From positions 55,818,078-55,882,077 of the forward strand of contig NC_091014.1 of NCBI RefSeq assembly GCF_041296385.1: a stretch of DNA of 64,000 nt. Direction: 5' to 3'. This DNA comes from Aphelocoma coerulescens (taxonomy: Eukaryota; Chordata; Aves; Passeriformes; Corvidae). Shown here piece by piece: positions 54,590-64,000 of the stretch. Position numbers and translations under genes: made by a program. Numbering within the stretch: the first letter of the stretch is position 1; every line of letters starts with the position of its first letter. A model generated the notes under the pieces. The model was not told the DNA's origin. It did not search any database and worked only from the letters and a program-made list of their open reading frames with translations.

Positions 54590-55656
54590 ACAGGTTGCTG
54601 TAAAATTGAGTAAGGTGCAAAGATCAGGAACAAAAGGTTATAGTAGGGTGACATCAGACTGGAGACCAGTCACTAGTGGGGTTCCATATGGCTCCATTCT
54701 TGGCCCTGTGCTCTTCAATATCTTCATTAATGACTTAAACGCAGGACTGGAAGGGATACTAAGCAAGTTCACAGCTGATACAAAACTGAGAGGAACTGTT
54801 GACTCCCTCGAAGGTGGGGAGGCCTTGCAGAGAGGCCTTGATAAATCAAAGGGCTGGGGAATCACCAATTGTATGAAGTTCAACAAGGGGAAGTAGCAGT
54901 TTCTGCACTGGAATGGGACCACCCTGGATGTACGGACAGACTGGGGAATGAGATGCTGGAAAGCAGCGCCACGGAGAGGGACCTGGGGTCCTGGTCAATG
55001 TCAAATTGGATATGAGCCAGCAGTGCCCTAGCAGCCAGGAGGGCCACCCATGTCCTGCGGGGCATCAGGAACAGCATCTCCAGCCAGGCAAGGGAGGGGA
55101 TCGTCCTGCTGTGCTCTGCACTGGGCAGGCTCACCTTGGCGCTGGGGGCAGTTTTGGGCACCAAAAGAAAGATATTAAACTATTAGAGAGCATACAAAGG
55201 AGTGCCACAAAGATGGTGAAGGGCCTTGAGGAGAAGCCATCTAAGGGGTGGCTGAGGTCGCTTGGTCTGTTCAGCCTGGAGAAGAGGAGATTGACAGGAG
55301 ACCTCATTGCAGTTACAATTTCCTCATGAGGGAAAGAGGAGGGACTGACATTGATCTCTTCACTCTCATGACCAGTGACAGAACCTGAGACAATTGCCTG
55401 AAGTTGTGTCAAGGGAAGTTTAGGCTGGATATCAGGAAAAAGTTCTTCACCCAGAGGGTGTTTGGGCACTGGAACAGGTTCTCCAGGGAAGTGGTCACAG
55501 CACCATGCCTGACAGAGTTCAAGAAGCATTTGAATAAGGCTCTCAGGCACATGGTGTGATTCTTGGGGCTGTCCTGGGCAGGGCCAGGAGCTGGACTCTG
55601 TGATCCTTGTGGGTCCCTTCCAACTCAGCATATTCTGTGATTCTGTGATTCTGTGA
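54590..55656 (+). mobile_element. CR1 LINE, reverse-transcriptase C-terminus to 3' end
   Basis: About 1,070 bases. The frame from 54,606 encodes the reverse-transcriptase block [20 protein letters not shown] and then [16 protein letters not shown], where functional CR1 has a catalytic F/YADD; here it reads TADT, so the active site is lost. Later frames carry [20 protein letters not shown] and [20 protein letters not shown], with frameshifts and a stop after FNKGK. The 3' UTR keeps the GTGATCCTTGTGGGTCCCTTCC block and ends in three ATTCTGTG octamers. Dead, 5'-truncated copy. Confidence 0.95.
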
Positions 55657-58600
55657 AGGTTGCTGATGTTTTGTCTTCTATTCAAAACTCACATTAAATG
55701 AAAGGCATTGGAAAACTTTCTGCCGCTCATCTCTTCATCATTTAACTGAATTCCTGAGGCTTGTTTATATTCTGGATGAGTCAAGAATTTCTTGTAAAAG
55801 TTCAAGGGGGGAAAAGTCCACGGGTTTTTTTAGGGGGAATAAAAGTCAAAGACCAAAGTACTTTGGCACAAAACCAAACAATATGATTCACTAATGCTAT
55901 TTTTTCCAAGTCATCTGAGAATTAGTTTAAATCCATGATATCTCCAGCTTCTATTTAGGAAGTTCACTACTTGGACCAGACCTCTTAGCATCCATTTATC
56001 TAGTGTCTGTGGTTGTGGAAGTGTGGGAGAAAACTTCTTTTGTGAATTTGATGATGACAAAAGGAAACCAACTACAGCATGAAACATCACAGCAGGCTAC
56101 TCAAGCAAAATGCAAGAGAAGACAAGTTTAAAGGTATTTCACACACACCCCTGGCATACTCCCAGAAGCAGATGTGGGTATTCTTATAATTTAAGGTCCC
56201 ATATTTCTGCTGAAAAAAGTCAAACATTTTGTGATACAATTTCTGAGCATTGGTTTCAGCCAAGGAGATGAGTCATCCACCTCATACACGGGTATGTATT
56301 CATATTTAAATTGATATAAGGACAATTTGAAATGTTAATGAGCTGGGATGTGTAACAAGCTTGTGTTTACTTCTGTGGAAACCTAGCTTTATGGGTATCA
56401 CATTCTTCTACCGGCTTTTTTTTAAGTGGGAAGGGAGTAAATTTTGCTTTAACACTGTCCTCAACCACAGGTATTTTAAAAAATAGTTTTGTATAACATT
56501 TGCTCTTGAAATTTTCTATGTAGGCTCACAAAAGTAAGTGAATGAAGTTTCCAGTCATAATGAATTTGTTTTTAATAAACATCTCATGAAATTCACATGT
56601 GCAGCCTACAGCATAAAGCTCTGTAATTATCTGACAGCTACTTTTTGGATTTTTTTGTGTATTTCTTCTTGCTAAAGCCACAGTTGCTTATTATCACTGC
56701 TATGCTGTTGGCTTTGTTCAATGATCTTTTCAAGCCAGATGGCATCAACATGGTGATGGTAGAAGATGCATCATAATGAAAAACTCCTTCACTCCTTAAT
56801 GTCTCTTGAGTGCTCCCCTGATGACATGAGACTGGGAGACCAACAAGAACTGATGAGAAAATGATTGCGTGTCTCAGAACATGGTGGAGTTAATGGAGGA
56901 GTCACAGAATCAGAAGCTCCATGCAACGGTGCAGTTTGTGTGCCATGGTGATTATTAATAGTCCCTATGTTTTAAGGGACTAATACAGACTTGGTGCTGA
57001 CTTGTGACTAAAAGAACAGCTGGCTGCAAGGAAACCAAGTTCCCTCTCCAACAGCAATACAGACTGTTGCTATCTATTATCATATTTTGTGACTACAGAA
57101 GCCCATAGTATCAGTGCCAAACTCAATAAGCTATTTCAGATCCCATCAGGCATCTCTGCTGTTTCCAAATATCCAGTGGATAGCTTCCAAGTTCACCGAC
57201 CCTCTCCTCTTTTTATGCAGAGTGGGAGGGATGAAGACCTTTTGAATAAAAAATATTTGAACTTTCTAGACCAAACCATTCTTGAGCTATTGCATGGCAG
57301 TAGAGCAAGAGTTATTTCAAATTGTTCCAGAGATGATTGACACCAAAAATTTAAAACTCCCTATTTCACAAGCTGTTTCTCTGCTTTTCTTGCAGTGTAC
57401 CCACAAATAAATTATCCCCCTTCTGGAGACTATACATGTGACAAACATTTCAGAATATGAAGTGAGACAAACTGTAAATTCTCAGAAATTCTGCCGGTGA
57501 GTGCGTTGGAGGGGCCTTCATATATTTTCTAATTAATGGAGTTTTACTTTTAAATTAAACTGGCTCAGAATAAATAAATTCTCGCTACAGTCTTAATTAT
57601 GCAGAGGTTACTTCTTCTCACTAATCAAAATCTTGACTGAAGCACAAGAATTCACAATAGGTCATCATGATCTGAATCAGTGAGTTGTCACAGGTGGGAT
57701 GCTAAATTGTCCTTCCTTCATTACATTTAATGAAAATGTGTGCGCCGAGAAAATTGCTTTGAATAGAGATGAACGATTAAGAGAACCAAATGTATATGGT
57801 GAAGGGGGAGGGCAAAGTGTTTCTGCTGAATGCACTGGGTGTGTTTAGGCAAGCTTCTCATTTCAAAGCAAAATTCCTGTTGCTTTGTTTTCTAGATTGT
57901 AACCCCAGAGCAGAAGCAACTCTGCTGAGACACAAACCTTCAGGGAGGGAAGGAAAAGAAAGACATTCCCAGTAGAAAAGTAGGAGTAGGAACAGGGAGA
58001 AAGAGTCGCAACTGTGAAACAAAGAATTGGAGGAGACGGGCCAGCAAATTTATGAGGAGTGAAGACGAGTGGAAAGAATGCTGAAGGGTCACAGAATGAT
58101 TGTAGTTTCAGCTGCCAAATTGGGAACTTCTTTATTTTACTCTTTTTTCTTATGTACACAGAATGCACATAGTCAGTCTGTCTATGTGACTTTGAATCCC
58201 TTCCCCCAATGACTGTTGAACCTGCTGCCTGATTTCAATCCAATTTAATAAAAAGGGAAGAGACATAGGAGATAATTAAGTTCCTAACTTTTAGTGCGAA
58301 TAGCTGCCAAGGAAGAAGAGACTTTGAGAGTCATAAATGTGAGGAAAAACTGCAAGACAAGTCAACCTTTTCCTGGAGAGTAGAGAATCCATGCAAAATC
58401 CATCATGAACTGATTCCCCGAACACAGGCAACACTTCAATCAGAAATTATATTCCCCTGGAAGTTGCAACTGAGCACATTACACAAATCCAAAAAATTGA
58501 TTCTAGTATTCATTTCTTTGTTATCATCAATGAAAGCTCAAGTAGCCTCTCTTTGTTTTTGAAATTATGTTGATAGAAAGACCAAGTTTTTCAGTGTTGT

Positions 58601-61600
58601 GGGCTCTGCAATTAGTGTGTAGCCCAGGAATTCTCCCTCAGACATAGAAGTTACCTTTTGGATGTGATTACTACTGACAGTGTTCAAAGAAGTCCCATGT
58701 ACCTGTGTTTAGGACTGCCATAGCATATATCTACTGAAAAATGCAAAATGTGTAGACAGTAAAATAAGCTCTGAAGTATCTGACACTTAAATGGCTAGAT
58801 ATAAAGGAATACGTAGCTTAACATGAAACCAAGGCCAGGTATTTCTCTTCATACCTGTATAGATACACTCCTGGTTAATTGCAGTTAAGTTAATTATAAA
58901 TATTTACAGTAAAGCTTGCAATTTTCAGCCAACTCCTGCCTGATCATGACAGGCACAAACCTTGCACTAATTTGGTTTACTTTGCTAGAAGAAAATTTAA
59001 ACACTCTGGATGAGATTCTCAGGTAGTGAAAACCACTGGTTCTGTGCTGATTTTCATTAATGATGCCAATTAACATTAGCAGAGAAACTACCTTCTTTTG
59101 TTTATTCACCATGTCTCTCATTATCCTTCATCACAGCTCCTAATATGGATACAGCCTAATGGAAAATGTTCAGTTCATGCAAAACAATAAGAAGAAACCC
59201 ACATACCCACCAGCTGCATTTTTTTCCCTCTGCCCTCTATCCAGTTTTAATTTTCATAAAGGAAATAAACTATAAAACCCTGAAAGGAGTCAGAGCTTCC
59301 TGCAGAGAAAACACTGCTACAAGCACACTGGATGATTGCTAGATAATTCATATAAACTTTCAAGGCTGCAAAAGTATATTGGTCCTTTACCTCCAAAAGA
59401 CATAGTTCATCATTCTCTTCTCCCTCAATTTACAATGCCCTGAATCCAATTTTTTTTTCCCTCTCTGGGTTTCAAAATGTTCCTGTAATTACTATTCAAG
59501 TCCCTTTCCTATTTCTAGAATATTGTGTCTGGGGTTTCAAAGACATAAGGGAGTTAGATGCATGACTCTCTGAGGCTGCTTTGAAACTTCAGCTCATGGC
59601 ACTCAGAGATTATTTATTAGGCACTGTGTACATACATCCCATATAGGCTCATAAACCATGTTGTTAAACACAAACTTCCATATGTGAACTCTCCCTAGAT
59701 CATATCATCTATGCATTTCATAATTCAAATGGACTGATCACTCTGAGTCTAATAGATAAGTTATTCTGTTGCTTCAACACATAATACTGGTACAAGATTT
59801 TACCATCATCTGACATAACCAAAATAATCCTCTGATTATTGTCCATTCAGAGTCCTTTACAGCATGCTTGAGAAAAACCTGCAATCGAAGTCCAGTAGTG
59901 TACTTCTCTCAGAACCAAATAAAGAGCCAAAGAAAGCTTATAAAAGAAAAAATAAATTAAGAAACTGTGATGGTAAATGATGGAGGGTTATGTGGCGATG
60001 GGGCATATGATGGTAGACTGCAAACTGTTCATCTTCAGCCATTCGGACTTTTTTGAGCAGTAGGACTTCTGTAAAGAAAGCAAAACAATGGTTTTCTGAT
60101 CATTAGCTGGACTGTAGCAAAATGCATAACAGCCATAACTCTCTTCTAGTGAAGCTTTTTGTTTGGGAATAATGCAAATTATGCTCATTACAATCAGATG
60201 GGATGGTTGTTAATATCTTTGCATAATTAGAAGCTATTTTCCTTAAATACAGTTTATGCATGAACTTTCCAAGGAGATTTATCTGCTGGGGTAACACTGA
60301 ATCATTTTCATCTGGAGGGACACACTGAAGGTTACACAATTCAACATTTTAATTTAGTTTTAAAGATGAACCAACTCACGCCCTACATATGGTAAGAATT
60401 TTGGTCCCAATCCAGGTATGTGCTAAGGGCACTTTGTTAAATTCAAGTGCATGAGTGGTCCCAAGGGCAAACATGCCAAAATGAATTTCAAAGCCATAAA
60501 TGATCAGCACCCAGCAGGAATTATGCCCCCTCACTGCAATATCGAAGTGCTTCCTATGCAATTGAGTTTGCATAACGAGGTGTCAGATGGAGCCATTTTC
60601 TTGCTTCGCAAATAAGCCCCCCTTTGCCTTCAGAATAAATCACTTTTAGGACTAACTATGAAGAATAAAAATTTAGTGGTGAGAAAGTATCTTAGGAGAT
60701 TTGATCCAACCTCAGTTAAAATATTCTTGTGCCATGTATCATGTCCACTTTAGTCCCAGGAAAGCCAGTGACAATAAAATATTTTCAAGGATCTGTCTAT
60801 AACTTGCTTCCCCTATTCTGCATTCAAGCAAGGCCTAGGATCAGAGTTGTGATTCTCTGCCTCTCTTGGCTATTAATTTTTGTGCAGAAGAGCACAGTTC
60901 TGCCTGGGGCCTCCGAAATGCCAAGGCCAAAGAGTAGGTCTGCACCTAAGCAGTTGTATCAACTTAAGTGATGCTTCTCAATGTAAGACCAGAGGGCAGA
61001 AACGTTTTGGATTGAAATTCCCCATAGACATGTGGGTTATATAAAACAAGAAATCTCTTAGCATAGGCTAGATGCAAAAAAAGCTTTGCAGGACAGTGTA
61101 TACTCGGAGTAGAAAGCCCATCAAATGACAATAGACAAGACAGTTGCCCTTCCTACTGCTCTTGAATTCTGAAATCATCATAGCCATACTAGTGAGACCC
61201 TTCACAGCCAGAACTAACAAGATCAGTGTGGTTTTATTTGGTTTGGCATTTGTTTTGTGGTTGTTGGTTTTTTCTTTCCCATATAAAAGGCTTCTGCTTT
61301 CCATGAGACTGTAGTTACTGTTTATTATCCTTGCACAGCTTGTGCCTAAGTACTTTTAAGGACAAAAGAATGTCTACCATAAGGCAGCAAGATAAAACAA
61401 AATGGTGTTCTTTAAAATAACAAAAAAGGCTTGAAATAGGGCTTGAGATCTCCCGTGAAAGCATTGACCTTGACTGTGAACTGTGCAATGAAGTGAGTTC
61501 TTGATAAGGGTGGTGGACACCAAGTATGGCAGTAAAGGAGGGACAGTCTGCCCGCTTCCCACATGGTGCCTCAGGTGGGGGGACAAGCTGCTGCAGACAA

Positions 61601-64000
61601 GCACCAAATTCTATTTCAAATGTGACAACTCACCATTTCTGGGAAATAAAATGTCCCAACTTGAGCTCCAGAGGAAGAGGTTTCCCTTTGTAATGGACCA
61701 AGAACAGTCAAAGAAGTTGAAAAAGATAAAATCAATCGGGAAATCACGGCTGTTAAGAAGGTCATACTTGCTCAGGACTGTGGAGGGAGGAGAATATTAA
61801 TTCAGGGAAAATTAGCTGAAAGAGTGTAGGTCACTTCTGTGCCATCCTGAACATAGTACCTGCCTCAGGAATGATTGGCTGCAGACCTATGAGCAGCTTT
61901 TATGACACTGTTTTCCCAATCATTTTTTTGATCTCACTGATGTCATTAGATCTGGGAGCATAGTGGCAAGTAGAATATGTGCTGCTTTCATTTCAAGGAA
62001 CAAGAAATTTTTCCACTGCCTATCTGCCATTCAAGGGAGGTAGACTTTGTCACTCCCAATTTCCCCACAATGGTCTTGGTAGGAGAACTGTGATGTAGGT
62101 GAGAGGAATGAGATAGATTTGTCTTTACAAACAAACTGTGTGTCTGCTGGTAGGTAAAGACTAGATACTGAAAGATGAAAGAAGCAATGAGAAGAACCAT
62201 AAATTCCATAGGAAAATTTTAAAAAAGGGGTGGGGGGGTTATATATTTGGAGGAAATCTGCCATTTATGCAATTTGGGGAGTCTTTACTTCTCAGGTACC
62301 TCAGCCAGTGGGGAAAGAGAGAGGGAAACATGGCCAGGAAATTAGGATAAAGAGGAGGCTGCATCCTCTAACAATTTGAGAGATCCCAGGGGAATGCCCC
62401 ATGGCTTCTCCCTTTATTCAAATAAAGTAACAGGACTCCTCCATCTCCTTTTTGGACATAAACCTCTGGTGTTTGTGGATTAATTTTCCTGACATTGGGA
62501 TTTTTGCCACAGGGAGCATGCCATGTCCTATCCCTTCCTCTGCCAGGATGCTGGTTGAGATGAGGCATTTCTTGGGAGCAAGAGCCTCCGAGGATATGAC
62601 AGGACTGTTGAAAGTGCTAGGAGGTCCTGCCTTTCCTTTAAGCTCTTGAAGGTAAAAAGAAGGCCTCCAGAGGTGAGAAAGGAAAGGCTCCCTCTCACAG
62701 AGTCCCCAAAGTGTGGTTTTCCCAGTGGCCCTAAAGGGAAGTTTGAATCTCTGAGCTGGAGCATTAATTGCCAGAGCTAAGACTGGGTAAGATAAACAAA
62801 GAAGTGACATTGTATATTAAAACCTGTCTTTTCATATCTCTCTGGACATAACGTGACTTGACATCATATCCTCATCCAACAGAGCATCCAGGGATGGCAA
62901 TGGAAATAGCTTGTGCAAGCACTTGGAGACGCTGAAACCCCTAAGTACATCAGAGACTCAGCAAGCTAAGGGACAACTCAAGTTCCCAGCACAAACGTTG
63001 CTCACAGCTGAAGTGAGATGAAAGGCAGCCTTCTGGGGATGTCATGCAGGGTCATGAGGTGGCACTCACACAGAAATCAAGAGGCCTTGGAGAAGCTTCC
63101 TGCTGTGACCAAAAGCACTGGACAGAGTTCAAACGCTGTAGGAGCCAGCCATGGCCTTATTGGACAAAAGACATTGGAGATGCTGGCAGCTGCCAAGGTA
63201 CCTGTGGTATAGCAGGAGCTGGGGTTGGGGCCAGACAACATGGCCAGGATTAGTGTCACGGCTTCAAAACCTGCCACCGTATCTCCAGTCTGCCTAATTC
63301 TGGAGGAACATCAGGCAGCTGTGAGATCCAGTGCATGGTTATAGCTTTCATCTGTCTGCAGAAATGGACTACTGTATATTGGGTGTTGAAGGGAAAAACT
63401 GCACAGTTCCTGTTGTTTAAAGTAGCTTGGTACTATGGCAGTCTGTTGTTTTACTTAATGACATGTAATTAACTGCCAATCAGCCAACTTTATATTCAGG
63501 ATCAGTATCAGCAATATGATGGATAAATAAGATCAGACACTTAAAAAATATTACTGTGCAAACCTGATTTTGCAACATCTTTTTACAACTAGTCCAAATT
63601 TCCAAATTACACATCCACCTGTAGGATCCCTCATCACACAAAGGACATGCAAGTTTCCCTTTTCCTTTGGAGGCTACAAGTGCTTGAGTGTTTAGGTGTA
63701 TCCTTATCCCTCCCTAAAACCTGTTAATGCTGGTGCAAAAGCCCCCCATGAGGCCACACACCTATGTACCCCCTATGTACCAAGCTGCTCCAGGAGTGCT
63801 ATGAAGATGCAGCTCCCTCTGGCATGGGATGAGGTCACAATCCCACAGGGACAACTCTCTGCACAGTCAGTCCAAGTTGTTTTTCTATCAACTGCACTTT
63901 GTACTACCTATTTTGGTATAGTGAATATGCAAAGTGATTTAATGTGTTTTATTTGCCGACTTGTTTCTTTTAACTAGTCAACAAATGTTTGCACTTAGTT
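55657..64000. other. Long unique noncoding stretch
   Basis: About 8.3 kb to the window end without a supported gene or clear mobile element. The segment around 60,230-60,570 and that around 56,320-56,660 are low in simple repeats and look like typical conserved noncoding DNA, but this is an impression only. A G-run (GGGGTGGGGGGG) lies near 62,228-62,239. Opposing frames of 130 codons (62,418-62,810) and shorter lack motifs. Confidence 0.5.

Noticed and set aside
62418..62810. 130-codon minus frame
   Set aside because: No recognised motif; other frames overlap it on both strands, and there is no supporting gene structure.

Overview
The window looks like noncoding DNA from a bird nuclear genome, probably a songbird. 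The evidence is three CR1 LINE tails, two ending in the ATTCTRTG octamer repeats typical of avian CR1, one avian-style long LTR running TGTCATGG to CCACTACA, and several other endogenous retrovirus (ERV) LTRs, all in moderately AT-rich, intron-like or intergenic sequence. I found no host protein-coding exon, rRNA, tRNA or CRISPR array that I could defend. Nearly every open frame in the unique sequence is short and behaves like chance.

Layout. Positions 1-14,650 are unique sequence with an old LTR end (about 1342), a probable MIR SINE (about 3861) and a CR1 3' end (about 9478). Positions 14,650-16,745 hold a long ERVL-type LTR on the minus strand, with an unidentified open frame next to it. 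Positions 16,746-22,772 contain a CR1 3' segment (about 20,985-21,853) and a solo LTR with CCAAT, TATA and poly(A) signals (22,174-22,772). Positions 22,773-32,249 are unique sequence with small local duplications. Positions 32,250-34,459 hold a complete, compact LTR retroelement. Positions 34,460-44,564 are unique sequence containing a perfect 14-bp hairpin. A retroviral integrase fragment lies at 44,565-45,210 and a solo LTR with a perfect 5-bp target-site duplication at 45,661-46,293. Unique sequence with one CR1 segment (about 54,590-55,656) runs to the end.

The main object is the 2.2-kb element at 32,256-34,453. It has two LTRs that differ by two substitutions and one single-base gap, TGTTG/CAACA termini and a perfect 6-bp duplication (GCTGTC), all expected of a recent class II ERV insertion. 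It has no pro, pol or env. Its only gene is an uninterrupted 437-codon ORF that joins a Gag-matrix-like N-terminus, a GC-rich Ala/Arg/Gly linker, a complete Y-box-type cold shock domain and a Pro/Phe/Tyr-rich tail. This looks like a retroelement that captured a processed host Y-box (YBX-family) coding segment, much as acute transforming retroviruses capture host genes, but here fixed in the germ line. It would have to move using proteins supplied by another ERV.

The other elements are relics. The integrase fragment keeps a complete DD35E triad but is frameshifted and isolated. The CR1 pieces are 5'-truncated, and the one piece that reaches the reverse-transcriptase catalytic site has lost it. 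Limits: everything here was read by eye; family names for repeats and all statements about conservation or novelty need database comparison.
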